Below are positions 35,366-48,474 of a stretch of 64,000 nt of DNA, in pieces. The notes beneath the pieces are model-generated. The model was not told where the DNA came from and did no database searches. It saw only the letters and a program-made list of their open reading frames with translations. The stretch's first letter is position 1. Each line of letters starts with the position of its first letter. A program made the translations under genes and the position numbers. Source of the stretch: Prosapia bicincta (lineage: Eukaryota; Arthropoda; Insecta; Hemiptera; Cercopidae); contig JBAIZL010000010.1 in assembly GCA_036971475.1 (NCBI GenBank), positions 9,719,526 to 9,783,525 on the forward strand. Reading direction: 5' to 3'.

Positions 35366-35659
35366 TAGCTTAATTAGCAGTTAAAGATCAAACTACTTAT
35401 ATATGCTTATGATTAAGAGTGTAATAAACAAATGTAATTTTAAAAAACTAAACTTTTCCAAAACTTGCAAATGTTGGGCTGTATATTTTGTTGTTCACCA
35501 TATTTGTTAACACCTAATAATAATGAATAACTTGTTAGATTGCTAATAAAAGTTATTGACAGACTCTGAAAATGTACATGATTTCAAACAAAACTATAAG
35601 TATTTAAAATGGCCTAAGATTACTGATTTACAATTGTGTCTAAACAAGTTTAATTATTT

Positions 35660-35815
35660 AATCAGTTAAACAATAGTTTATGACTATCTGAACTTTAAAT
35701 TGTGTAAATTTGTTAAAACTTACTGAGACAGAACGTTTTAACAACTTTACAAAATTTAAAGTTCGAAGTCATAAACTATTGTTTAATTAATTAATTAAGA
35801 TTGGACTACACAATT
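35660..35815. mobile_element. Family A distal tails in inverted array
   Basis: aacaatagtttatgactatc (35668-35687) faces cataaactattgtttaatta (35770-35789), with gagacagaacgttttaacaa between: the 3' part of the hammerhead on the minus strand without its 5' half. Ends in attggactacacaattcaag. A short hairpin made from two truncated element tails. Confidence 0.7.
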
Positions 35816-35819
35816 CAAG

Positions 35820-36085
35820 ACGTTTAATTATAGTATGTAGGCAAATAAATATTTAGTTTTCAAAAATGAAAAAAATGCCCCACAATAAAAACAAAGTAAA
35901 GAATGGGTTCCTGTTATCGTTTGAAGTGATCCAGTTGTAGACCAATGCTTTTGTCTCCATTGACTTATGACCTTGAGTAAGTATTTTTTTTTCATCCAAA
36001 TGGTTCTCTGGGTCAAGTTATACCCATTTTTCAAGTTGTGTATGTATTTTGGCATCTGGGTATTTTTTCATAATCCTGATGGGTT
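35820..36085 (-). pseudogene. Probable hAT-type (ZMYM1-like) transposase fragment
   Basis: The minus-strand frame has QWRQKHWSTTGSLQTITGTH followed by SLLCFYCGAFF. This resembles the N-terminal zinc-finger region of ZMYM1-type hAT transposases, where a WL-YS segment precedes FCFYCKLF. Only this segment is recognisable; the rest of the catalytic domain is not visible. 36086-36900 shows no convincing frame, although it may contain more of the same element. Confidence 0.4.
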
Positions 36086-38269
36086 CAGAATTAGTGTACA
36101 GCTTTTTTAATTAAACAGGAAATGCATTCCCCAAATGGCCCAAAAGCTTTCTTCATGATTCCACACGAATTACAGGTTGAAATTCATTCCAAGATTCAGG
36201 GATTCTACCAATTATATCAAGCAACTCAATCTCTTTCAATTTAATTCCTTATTCCGAAGATACAAGTAAAGATGATAAAGCTCGCTCCTATATCTCTTTA
36301 CAGAAGCCAAATTGCCTTGGTTTATTGATTGACAGAGAGAGGCTTCATATTTCCCCATCAAACAGATATCAGAGTTGTAGCATTATCCAGGTGAGAACTA
36401 CTTTCCTCAGTGGATTTTTAGATTTAAACAATTTCTTAACCCGAGCGATGAATTATTGAAAAAAAATTGATTCATAGATTCATCCATTATACTCGTTTAT
36501 TCATTCATTATAAAGTGAATCATAGACTTTGGCGAAGATGTGATCACATTAAAAGTTCATGTCTTTTTGGATTCCCATTCAAGCACTGGTTGATTTTATG
36601 TTCTGTGCTGCAAGCAATGAAAGTAATACATTTGTTTTAACTTTGTAACAATTTGTAACCCGGAGCATTTTTTTCTTGAAATAAACTCATGGAGTTTGGT
36701 CTTGAAATCACGTATATTGTCAAAGTCTGGCAATATTTTTTCACAGCAGACATTAAGTTGTTTAAAGCCATATCATTGTTACCAACAATCAGACCAACCT
36801 TTGCTTGCTGTGATTGCTCCTCTCCTACCTAACCTGAGGACTTTATCTTGTAGGATAGGCCCCGCTAGAGCTCGATAATGTCTTCTGTTTGGATCCGAGA
36901 CTACTGTTATAAATACCTGCTAACGTTCTCATAATCTATTAAAACATATAGTCTCCATTATAATCTTGTAATGTACATTTCATGGTTTCTTTTCACATTC
37001 TTATTATTTAATTTCTGTTTCTTTTTTCTTCCGCCCATTTATAGTTGACTGCTTCAGATTAAAGTCTATTGATGTTTTTTTTACACTTTTATCATTTTCA
37101 AGTCTCTTTAAAACCTTTATCTTCGTATCAATCTACAGTGACAATGGTTTACGTTTCTTTTTTGCCATTTTTAAGAGATTAAGATGGACAACAATTTTTC
37201 TCAAACAGTTACTATAGTTTTAAAACAACAATTTGTAACACAAATGCATAGCATAATTGACTTTTTAAAAAACAAAATGTTTTAACAAAGGCAACTTAGT
37301 TTTTTAACCTCCACCTAAAAATGTTACATGGACTATCGAGTTAGTGAGAGTCTACTGTAACGTGGTGTGATTAAATTAAAATGATTTAATATTATTTAAC
37401 TTGAACTGTCAGTGACCTGTCAATATTATTAATATATAAATACTTGCCTGTAGTATCACTTACATTTTGTTTAAATGAGGACAGCAATTTCATGAGATGT
37501 AAACTATTATCAACTCAGACCATAACTCTAGGATTTACAGTCCAAATTGATAATTACCCACTTCCTCTGAAATGGCTATTCTCATTAAAACAAAAGGTAA
37601 GTATTGTTATTTGATTCCACTTCAACTTGAGCTTCTAGTTTAGTATTAAAAACTTTGACATACATTTAATGTAACATTTAGTAGCGCTTGTTATTATTTT
37701 TTAAATGATGCTGATTCAAAAGGTGTAAAAGAAATGAATCTTTTGTTTGACCCAATAGTTCTTTGTATAACTGCAAACCAATCATTCCTCCTTCCAGTAA
37801 TTATATAAATAATTTTAAACAATTTACTTTTAAATAATTAATACAGTTTTACAAGTTATTGTAAATATTTATGGGATTTGGTGTAGAATACTAACTTTAT
37901 AAAAGACATCTAAATTATAAGTTTTAAATTACATTGAAACATTTTTAGCCATTAACATGAAATATAGTTGCACATGTGTTAATTTATATAAATAAAAATA
38001 AATCATGCTGCAATTTAAATAAGATAAACCTTTGGCTTACGAAGGAAATCAATTACTTACAAATCCTTAATGCAGATTTCGCTAACAATTAAAAAAATTC
38101 TTCCAAAAGTTGTAATTAGGTTTCTTTGTCGCAAAATGTTTTTCTTACTTATACACTACTTATTTTTTTATTATTAAAGCTATTGCTTTAGATAGTAGGT
38201 AATAGGTTTTATACAAATTTATAAATTTTAAAGCTCAGATAGTAATAAAGTAATGTTAAAGTGATTAAT

Positions 38270-38315
38270 TAAGTTTCACCGAACGTAATGGACTACAAAA
38301 TTCGAGAGATTAATT
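38270..38315 (+). mobile_element. Isolated family A distal tail
   Basis: caccgaacgtaatggactac followed by aaaattcgag matches the extreme end of family A at 29630-29655 and, inverted, at 28000-28025. No other element sequence is attached. Confidence 0.6.
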
Positions 38316-38672
38316 TGTGATATAAAACAAGAAACTAATAAATAATCACTTAAATAATCATTTAATTTTTTTTATTTTGTACATATTATTTAAGAAGAGT
38401 ATAAATTTATTTTAATAACTATTTTGATTTAAATCAAATTGAAACACTTTAAAAATTTTGTAACATTAAATGAAAATATTTTCTAATGATCAAAGTTTAG
38501 GCAATGAAGCCTAAATTTATCACAAGGCCATTATGACCTTCAACAGAGCTGTTGTTATTGTCTTGGTCTTAAATGTTATCACTTTAATGATAATTATTTG
38601 ATTATTATTGAAAATTGGAGGTTATATTTTGGAGAATGAATAAGAAATTTTTGTTAGGAAATATTTATCAAT

Positions 38673-41600
38673 CTTCAGGTCTCACCTGTGCCTGGGCACT
38701 AAACTTAGGGGCGATGTTTCGATAACATATTTGTTACCATCTTCAGGTCTCACCTGTGCCTGGGCACTAAACTTAAGGGCGATGTTTTGATAACATATTT
38801 GTTACCATCTTCAGGTCTCACCTGTGCCTGGGCACTAAACTTAAGGGCGATGTTTTGATAACATATTTGTTACCATCTTCAGGTCTCACCTGTGCCTGGG
38901 CACTAAACTTAGGGGCGATGTTTTGATAACATATTTGTTACCATCTTCAGGTCTCACCTGTGCCTGGGCACTAAACTTAAGGGCGATGTTTCGATAACAT
39001 ATTTGTTACCATCTTCAGGTCTCACCTGTGCCTGGGCACTAAACTTAGGGGCGATGTTTCGATAACATATTTGTTACCATCTTCAGGTCTCACCTGTGCC
39101 TGGGCACTAAACTTAAGGGCGATGTTTCGATAACATATTTGTTACCATCTTCAGGTCTCACCTGTGCCTGGGCACTAAACTTAAGGGCGATGTTTCGATA
39201 ACATATTTGTTACCATCTTCAGGTCTCACCTGTGCCTGGGCACTAAACTTAAGGGCGATGTTTCGATAACATATTTGTTACCATCTTCAGGTCTCACCTG
39301 TGCCTGGGCACTAAACTTAAGGGCGATGTTTCGATTACATATTTGTTACCATCTTCAGGTCTCACCTGTGCCTGGGCACTAAACTTAAGGGCGATGTTTC
39401 GATAACATATTTGTTACCATCTTCAGGTCTCACCTGTGCCTGGGCACTAAACTTAGGGGCGATGTTTCGATAACATATTTGTCACCATCTTCAGGTCTCA
39501 CCTGTGCCTGGACACTAAACTTAGGGGCGATGTTTCGATAACATATTTGTTACCATCTTCAGGTCTCACCTGTGCCTGGGCACTAAACTTAAGGGCGACG
39601 TTTCGATAACATATTTGTTACCCTCTTCAGGTCTCACCTGTGCCTGGGCACTAAACTTAAGGGCGATGTTTCGATAAAATATTTGTTACCATCTTCAGGT
39701 CTCACCTGTGCCTGGGCACTAAACTTAAGGGCGATGTTTTGATAACATATTTGTTACCATCTTCAGGTCTCACCTGTGCCTGGGCACTAAACTTAAGGGC
39801 GATGTTTTGATAACATATTTGTTACCATCTTCAGGTCTCACCTGTGCCTGGGCACTAAACTTAAGAGCGATGTTTCGATAACATATTTGTTACCATCTTC
39901 AGGTCTCACCTGTGCCTGGGCACTAAACTTAAGGGCGATTTTTTGATAACATATTTGTTACCATCTTCAGGTCTCACCTGTGCCTGGGCACTAAACTTAG
40001 GGGCGATGTTTCGATAACATATTTGTTACCATCTTCAGGTCTCACCTGTGCCTGGACACTAAACTTAAGGGCGACGTTTCGATAACATATTTGTTACCCT
40101 CTTCAGTTCTCACCTGTGCCTGGGCACTAAACTTAAGGGCGATGTTTCGATAACATATTTGTTACCATCTTCAGGTCTCACCTGTGCCTGGGCACTAAAC
40201 TTAAGGGCGATGTTTTGATAACATATTTGTTACCATCTTCAGGTCTCACCTGTGCCTGGGCACTAAACTTAAGGGCGATGTTTTGATAACATATTTGTTA
40301 CCATCTACAGGTCTCACCTGTGCCTGGGCACTAAACTTAAGGGCGATGTTTCGATAACATATTTGTTACCATCTTCAGGTCTCACCTGTGCCTGGGCACT
40401 AAACTTAAGGGCGATGTTTTGATAACATATTTGTTACCATCTTCAGGTCTCACCTGTGCCTGGGCACTAAACTTAAGGGCGATGTTTCGATAACATATTT
40501 GTTACCATCTTCAGGTCTCACCTGTGCCTGGGCACTAAACTTAAGGGCGATGTTTTGATAACATATTTGTTACCATCTTCAGGTCTCACCTGTGCCTGGG
40601 CACTAAACTTAAGGGCGATGTTTTGATAACATATTTGTTACCATCTTCAGGTCTCACCTGTGCCTGGGCACTAAACTTAAGGGCGATGTTTCGATAACAT
40701 ATTTGTTACCATCTTCAGGTCTCACCTGTGCCTGGGCACTAAACTTAAGGGCGATGTTTCGATAACATATTTGTTACCATCTTCAGGTCTCACCTGTGCC
40801 TGGGCACTAAACTTAAGGGCGATGTTTCGATAACATATTTGTTACCATCTTCAGGTCTCACCTGTGCCTGGGCACTAAACTTAAGGGCGATGTTTTGATA
40901 ACATATTTGTTACCATCTTCAGGTCTCACCTGTGCCTGGGCACTAAACTTAAGGGCGATGTTTCGATAACATATTTGTTACCATCTTCAGGTCTCATCTG
41001 TGCCTGGGCACTAAACTTAAGGGCGATGTTTCGATAACATATTTGTTACCATCTTCAGGTCTCACCTGTGCCTGGGCACTAAACTTAAGGGCGATGTTTC
41101 GATAACATATTTGTTACCATCTTCAGGTCTCATCTGTGCCTGGGCACTAAACTTAAGGGCGATGTTTTGATAACATATTTGTTACCATCTTCAGGTCTCA
41201 CCTGTGCCTGGGCACTAAACTTAAGGGCGATGTTTTGATAACATATTTGTTACCATCTTCAGGTCTCACCTGTGCCTGGGCACTAAACTTAAGGGCGATG
41301 TTTCGATAACATATTTGTTACCATCTTCAGGTCTCACCTGTGCCTGGGCACTAAACTTAAGGGCGATGTTTTGATAACATATTTGTTACCATCTTCAGGT
41401 CTCACCTGTGCCTGGGCACTAAACTTAAGGGCGATGTTTTGATAACATATTTGTTACCATCTTCAGGTCTCACCTGTGCCTGGGCACTAAACCTAAGGGC
41501 GATGTTTCGATAACATATTTGTTACCATCTTCAGGTCTCACCTGTGCCTGGGCACTAAACCTAATGGCGATGTTTCGATAACATATTTGTTACCATCTTC

Positions 41601-42988
41601 AGGTCTCACCTGTGCCTGGGCACTAAACTTAAGGGCGATGTTTCGATAACATATTTGTTACCATCTTCAGGTCTCACCTGTGCCTGGGCACTAAACTTAG
41701 GGGCGATGTTTCGATAACATATTTGTTACCATCTTCAGGTCTCACCTGTGCCTGGGCACTAAACTTAGGGGCGATGTTTCGATAACATATTTGTTACCAT
41801 CTTCAGGTCTCACCTGTGCCTGGGCACTAAACTTAAGGGCGATGTTTCGATAACATATTTGTTACCATCTTCAGGTCTCACCTGTGCCTGGGCACTAAAC
41901 TTAGGGGCGATGTTTTGATAACATATTTGTTACCATCTTCAGGTCTCACCTGTGCCTGGGCACTAAACTTAAGGGCGACGTTTCGATAACATATTTGTTA
42001 CCATCTTCAGGTCTCACCTGTGCCTGAGCACTAAACTTAGGGGCGATGTTTCGATAACATATTTGTTACCATCTTCAGGTCTCACCTGTGCCTGGGCACT
42101 AAACTTAGGGGCGATGTTTTGATAACATATTTGTTACCATCTTCAGGTCTCACCTGTGCCTGGGCACTAAACTTAAGGGCGATGTTTCGATAACATATTT
42201 GTTACCATCTTCAGGTCTCACCTGTGCCTGGGCACTAAACTTAAGGGCGATGTTTTGATAACATATTTGTTACCATCTTCAGGTCTCACCTGTGCATAGG
42301 CACTAAACTTAGGGGCGATGTTTCGATAACATATTTGTTACCATCTTCAGGTCTCACCTGTGCATAGGCACTAAACTTAGGGGCGATGTTTTGATAACAT
42401 ATTTGTTACCTTCTTCAGGTCTCACCTGTGCATAGGCACTAAACTTAGGGGCGATGTTTCGATAACATATTTGTTACCATCTTCAGGTCTCACCTGTGCC
42501 TGGGCACTAAACTTAAGGGCGATGTTTCGATAACATATTTGTTACCATCTTCAGGTCTCACCTGTGCCTGGGCACTAAACTTAGGGGCGATGTTTTGATA
42601 ACATATTTGTTACCATCTTCAGGTCTCACCTGTGCATAGGCACTAAACTTAGGGGCGATGTTTCGATAACATATTTGTTACCATCTTCAGGTCTCACCTG
42701 TGCCTGGGCACTAAACTTAGGGGCGATGTTTCGATAACATATTTGTTACCATCTTCAGGTCTCACCTGTGCCTGGACACTAAACTTAGGGGCGATGTTTC
42801 GATAACATATTTGTTACCATCTTCAGGTCTCACCTGTGCCTGGGCACTAAACTTAAGGGCGATGTTTCGATAACATATTTGTTACCATCTTCAGGTCTCA
42901 CCTGTGCCTGGGCACTAAACTTAAGGGCGATGTTTTGATAACATATTTGTCACCATCTTCAGGTTTCACCAGTGCCTGGGCACTAAAG
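38673..42988. repeat. 68-bp satellite carrying a hammerhead-like module (about 63 units)
   Basis: atcttcaggtctcacctgtg recurs every 68 bases. Units differ mainly at a few sites: ttaaggg/ttagggg, gtttcga/gttttga, cctggg/cataggc. On the minus strand a typical unit reads CUGAAGA, unpaired U, GGUAAC, loop AAAUAU, GUUAUC, GAAA (first full copy 38746 down to 38717). Helix II has six pairs. In units with gttttga the G12 of GAAA is A, as expected from CpG decay. A second hairpin GUGCC/GGCAC lies in the other half of the unit. No helix I around a UH site is evident, so cleavage is doubtful. The array sits in SUCLA2 intron 1 and the module is antisense to the gene. Confidence 0.95.
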
Positions 42989-43789
42989 AGATTTACTCAT
43001 TTGAATATTTTGATAAGTTTGAACCTCTTTGATCTGGTTGAAAATCCCTTTGTGCAAATTATTTTCTTTCAATTTCATGGTTTTCTATTATTTCTTGATT
43101 ACTTCTAACATTATCTAACCATGAAGTACTGCACAATGTCCTTAGGTTTTTCCTAAGAAGCTGTATAAATTGCTCACTGCAATTACTTTCACGTAAGCAC
43201 ATATTTGTGCACATGCATGCACCCACACAGACACACACACCTGACAATAAACATTTTATAAAATTTTTTTAAATTTTATTATTTCTTTATCCCTTTTATT
43301 TATTTCTGAAATTTTCAATTCATTTGGCAATAAAAAATTTGTAAAGTTAAGTTTAAAACCAAATATGTTTTTGAAATTGGTATTGCTTTTAAAATTATGA
43401 GTTTTGAAAAAGTATCTAAGTATTGCTTGCTTTTGTCTTGATGTTAATGTCTTTTGGGAATCGTCACCTCTGTTGTCCTGTTTGGTCCGGTCGACAGAGG
43501 CTTTACTTGTCTGGCATGGTTTGGAAACCCTTAAATATTCATCTTCCTTCTTTGGTAGTGTGATATTGAATTCGTTTCGTAAGATCTACATCTTACGGTA
43601 TTTTGAAATTACATTTACAACCAGATTTAAAACTTGTTACTGAATTATACTTTTAAAAATGTGGTGTTGTAAATAATTCCGTTTTTTTATAAACTTTTTG
43701 CAGCAGGAATACTTTTAAAAAATCGGCTAACTGATAAGTTACCTGACAGGACTAAAGATTTGAGCCCTAGCCTGCCAGGGTCTCTTCTT

Positions 43790-46248
43790 GCCCTCTCTGC
43801 GTTTGATCTTCTCCCTTGCTGGTGACTCTTTAAAGACTGTCAGCGGTTGCAGATTTATTCCCACTCCTGCCTTTATCTTCTCGGACTATGTTCTTTACAA
43901 TCAGTATCTCCAATCTGTCGACATCTTATGTTGCTAGCTCCATGCCCTCTCTGCGTTTGATCTTCTCCCTTGCTGGTGACTCTTTAAAGACTGTCAGCGG
44001 TTGCAGATTTATTCCCACTCCTGCCTTTATCTTCTTGGACTATGTTCTTTACAATCAGTATCTCCAATCTGTCGACATCTTATGTTGCTAGCTCCATGCC
44101 CTCTCTGCGTTTGGTCTTCTCCCTTGCTGGTGACCCTTTAAAGACTGTCAGCGGTTGCAGATTTATTCCCACTCCTGCCTTTATCTCCTTGGACTATGTT
44201 CTTTACAATCAGTATCTCCAATCTGTCGACATCTTATGTTGCTAGCTCCATGCCCTCTCTGCGTTTGATCTTCTCCCTTGCTGGTGACTCTTTAAAGACT
44301 GTCAGCGGTTGCAGATTTATTCCCACTCCTGCCTTTATCTTCTTGGACTATGTTCTTTACAATCAGTATCTCCAATCTGTCGACATCTTATGTTGCTAGC
44401 TCCATGCCCTCTCTGCGTTTGGTCTTCTCCCTTGCTGGTGACTCTGTAAAGACTGTCAGCGGTTGCAGATTTATTCCCACTCCTGCATTTATCTTCTTGG
44501 ACTATGTTCTTTACAATCAGTATCTCCAATCTGTCGACATCTTATGTTGCTAGCTCCATGCCCTCTCTGCGTTTGGTCTTCTCCCTTGCTGGTGACTCTG
44601 TAAAGACTGTCAGCGGTTGCAGATTTATTCCCACTCCTGCCTTTATCTTCTTGGACTATGTTCTTTACAATCAGTATCTCCAATCTGTCGACATCTTATG
44701 TTGCTAGCTCCATGCCCTCTCTGCGTTTGGTCTTCTCCCTTGCTGGTGACTCTGTAAAGACTGTCAGCGGTTGCAGATTTATTCCCACTCCTGCCTTTAT
44801 CTTCTTGGACTATGTTCTTTACAATCAGTATCTCCAATCTGTCGACATCTTATGTTGCTAGCTCCATGCCCTCTCTGCGTTTGATCTTCTCCCTTGCTGG
44901 TGACTCTTTAAAGACTGTCAGCGGTTGCAGATTTATTCCCACTCCTGCCTTTATCTTCTTGGACTATGTTCTTTACAATCAGTATCTCCAATCTGTCGAC
45001 ATCTTATGTTGCTAGCTCCATGCCCTCTCTGCGTTTGGTCTTCTCCCTTGCTGGTGACTCTGTAAAGACTGTCAGCGGTTGCAGATTTATTCCCACTCCT
45101 GCATTTATCTTCTTGGACTATGTTCTTTACAATCAGTATCTCCAATCTGTCGACATCTTATGTTGCTAGCTCCATGCCCTCTCTGCGTTTGCTCTTCTCC
45201 CTTGCTGGTGACTCTTTAAAGACTGTCAGCGGTTGCAGATTTATTCCCACTCCTGCCTTTATCTTCTTGGACTATGTTCTTTACAATCAGTATCTCCAAT
45301 CTATTGACATCTTATGTTGCTAGCTCCATGCCCTCTCTGCGTTTGCTCTTCTCCCTTGCTGGTGACCCTTTAAAGACTGTCAGCGGTTGCAGATTTATTC
45401 CCACTCCTGCCTTTATCTTCTTGGACTATGTTCTTTACAATCAGTATCTCCAATCTGTCGACATCTTATGTTGCTAGCTCCATGCCCTCTCTGCGTTTGC
45501 TCTTCTCCCTTGCTGGTGACCCTTTAAAGACTGTCAGCGGTTGCAGATTTATTCCCACTCCTGCCTTTATCTTCTTGGACTATGTTCTTTACAATCAGTA
45601 TCTCCAATCTGTCGACACCTTATGTTGCTAGCTCCATGCCCTCTCTGTGTTTGATCTTCTCCCTTGCTGGTGACTCTTTAAAGACTGTCAGCGGTTGCAG
45701 ATTTATTCCCACTCCTGCCTTTATCTTCTTGGACTATGTTCTTTACAATCAGTATCTCCAATCTGTCGACACCTCATGTTGCTAGCTCCATGCCCTCTCT
45801 GCGTTTGATCTTCTCCCTTGCTGGTGACTCCCAAGACTGTCAGCGGTTGCAGATTTATTCCCACTCCTGCCTTTATCTTCTTGGACTATGTTCTTTACAA
45901 TCAGTATCTCCAATCTGTCGACACCTCATGTTGCTAGCTCCATGCCCTCTCTGCGTTTGATCTTCTCCCTTGCTGGTGACTCCCAAGACTGTCAGCGGTT
46001 GCAGATTTATTCCCACTCCTGCCTTTATCTTCTTGGACTATGTTCTTTACAATCAGTATCTCCAATCTGTCGACATCTTATGTTGCTAGCTCCATGCCCT
46101 CTCTGCGTTTGCTCTTCTCCCTTGCTGGTGACCCTTTAAAGACTGTCAGCGGTTGCAGATTTATTCCCACTCCAGCCTTTATCTTCTTGGACTATGTTCT
46201 TTACAATCAGTATCTCCAATCTGTCGACATCTTATGTTGCTAGCTCCA
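43790..46248. repeat. 154-bp tandem array (about 16 units)
   Basis: gactatgttctttacaatca recurs every 154 bases, except two consecutive 152-bp units near 45736-46040 where ctttaaag became cccaag. Variable positions include tttgatc/tttggtc/tttgctc. Overlapping open frames of 64-67 codons on both strands follow from the unit and are not evidence for genes, because 154 is not a multiple of three and each copy falls in a new frame. The array is unrelated to the 68-bp satellite 0.8 kb upstream. Confidence 0.96.
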
Positions 46249-47312
46249 CTCGATTATCTCAATAGGTTTTATAAAATTCGATGAAAATGGTTAAGTAATC
46301 TATTTAATTAAAATTTGCAGATTTTAAAAATTTTACTTAACCTTAAATGTTTTTTTTAGTTATAAAAAATTCTGGTTACATTTATGAATTTTTACACTTT
46401 ACAGATTTAGTTTTGAATATTTTTAATTTATAAACTCTTTATTTTTTTACTTTCGAATCTCGTGAGCTTCAAATAGCATTTCTGCCCGTTTGAACCAACA
46501 CACATCCAAGAGTATATAGATGTTTTAAATTTTTACTACTTACATCAGCATACCAGTTTATAAAATAACACTTATTGCTTGCATTGTTCCAGAGAATCAG
46601 AAATTTAAAAATATTTACAATAAGTAATAGTACAGCATAACTTAAAGAAGTTTTAAATTTGTTCTAATAAGACAGATATTTTGTATGGCTTTTTGTAAAA
46701 CTGATTGATAAGCTAAACTGTACAGACTAATTACTAACTAAAACTATGGGGCATGAATCTTTGGTTGAAAACACATACAAGATCATACACACACACGCAC
46801 GTACACACCAAAAAATCTGATTTTTTTATAATATTCCTTTTTAAGAAATTATTTTCCAAGTATGACTATTTATTTTACTTATAGCACCAGAAAGTTACAA
46901 TTTATTAACAATAAATTCTATATTTACCTTACAGCCATAGTTTCCAAATATTGTTTCAAAGACTTACAATTTTATCCCCAGAGTGTGAACCTATTGCAGT
47001 GACACTCATTTTGTGGGAACTATTCAGGTCAAATAATATAAATTAATGTAATGAACTACATGGATGCCGAGAACTACAAAAAGAAGGCAAACACAATACA
47101 AAACATAACGGAAACATTAAATACGAAACATATACTTGAAGGAAATCTTGCCTAGATGTGTTGCATCTAGCTGCAAGTCTGGCTAACAAACATTAACATA
47201 AGGAATATATGTTGACATTAAATAATCTACTTCTTTATAAAAAAAATCTTCCTTACATTATACTTAACTTTTTATACATTATATTTCACTCCTGATAATT
47301 GTTAAATTTTAG

Positions 47313-47587
47313 TTGCTGGGGGCAACTGCACCGGCCACACCATGGAATCCTCAGAGCCAACAGAAACGAAATCTCAATGTACACGAACACATCAGTTACT
47401 CACTGCTAAAAGAAGCAGGTATACCTGTACCACAGTTTGGTGTAGCAAAAACAAAAAAAGAAGCTGGCGAAATTGCAAAAAAACTTAATGTTAAGGATAT
47501 TGTATTGAAAGCTCAGGTGTTAGCTGGTGGTCGAGGGAAAGGCTCTTTCAAAGGAGGACTTAAAGGTGGAGTTCGAATGGTGTTCAC
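47313..47587 (+). CDS. SUCLA2: SUCLA2 exon 2: N-terminal ATP-grasp region
   Basis: Acceptor AG at 47311-47312 and donor GTGAGT at 47588-47593, 275 nt, ending in phase 2. It encodes [20 protein letters not shown], then [20 protein letters not shown], the start of the mature beta subunit, and [20 protein letters not shown], the glycine-rich nucleotide-binding loop of the ATP-grasp fold. SUCLA2 is the ADP-forming beta subunit that pairs with SUCLG1 in the mitochondrial matrix and interconverts succinyl-CoA and succinate with ADP/ATP in the TCA cycle. The GTP-type paralogue SUCLG2 is the alternative; the [12 protein letters not shown] start and wording of the loop favour SUCLA2. No damage is seen. 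Confidence 0.93.
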
Positions 47588-47985
47588 GTGAGTTATATTC
47601 TTTAAATAAATTTTCAAGAACTTTCTTTTAACTTCTAACAAATAATTAATAAGGAAACTTATTAACTAATATAAAAATACCTTTATTTAACAAAAGCTCT
47701 GTAAAATAAATAGAGTTATTAAAAAGTCAAACTTGGGTTTGCAAAATATTATTGTTTAATCTAGCAATAGTTGCTTTTTGCCTTCATTATACCATTTTGG
47801 GAATTTTTCCTCAACCACTACATTTTTATTAATTTTCATTTTTATTGTTAAAAAAGTCACTTAAAGGGGGAAAACCTTCTTTTTACTCGTTAGAAGTATA
47901 ATCTTAAACATTTAAACTAACTTTGTAGAAATAAAACCACTTTTGCAAGACAAGCATTGCTATTTTTTAAAATTTAGTTATGCTG

Positions 47986-48018
47986 TTTCGATAATATATA
48001 TGTTATAATCTTCAGGTC
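47986..48018 (-). other. Lone relative of the 68-bp satellite module
   Basis: The plus strand reads tgtttcgataatatatatgt then tataatcttcaggtct, closely matching the module half of the 68-bp unit (gtttcgataacatatttgtt, then accatcttcaggtct). On the minus strand it is CUGAAGA, U, a weaker AU stem and GAAA. It lacks the cctgtgcctgggcac half. This suggests the module existed as a dispersed element before it was amplified. Confidence 0.6.
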
Positions 48019-48474
48019 TGTACATATTAATAGTAATTAATGTTGATACAAATTAATTAATAGCTATAAACTAATTTAAATAATATAATACAATTAACAA
48101 AGACATGCACACAACATAATAAAATAGTAATACTTCGAGTATTAGCCGTTACATTCAGCAAACTAAAATAAAAAATTTATTACAAATAAAAATGATCTGT
48201 ATTATTTATTGTACCCTGCTATTTAAGAAAAATGTAGCCTATTACGAATCACATATAATCAACCAAAAACTACAACATATTAGGATTTTAAACAATGCGC
48301 TAGTTATCACTATATTTGTAATTTAGAAGCTAAATTTTAATCTGTCAATTACTAAATTAAACATAGTTAAAATTCCAATTTCAATTTACAGAACAATGTG
48401 AAATTACAAAACATAACATATATGACAAGAATTTAAGAGATACAAGGTTTATATATATATATATAAGTGTGATG

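Larger units (their letters stand above)
30738..47312 (+). other. SUCLA2: SUCLA2 intron 1 (16.6 kb)
   Basis: Runs from GTAAGT to ttaaattttag. It holds TA tracts, a 0.5-kb palindrome, five or more Penelope-like fragments, a hAT fragment, the 68-bp array and the 154-bp array. Stretches without recognised content: 30744-31560, 33480-34280, 34476-34985, 36900-38265, 38320-38670, 42990-43789 and 46249-47312. These are AT-rich and show no coding pattern. Confidence 0.7.

Noticed and set aside
35861..36880. A full hAT transposase gene
   Set aside because: Only one short zinc-finger-like segment is recognisable; no catalytic residues or terminal repeats were found.
43888..46243. Family of 64-67 codon genes on both strands
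   Set aside because: They are shadows of a 154-bp tandem unit, overlap one another, fall in a different frame each time and have no splice or homology support.
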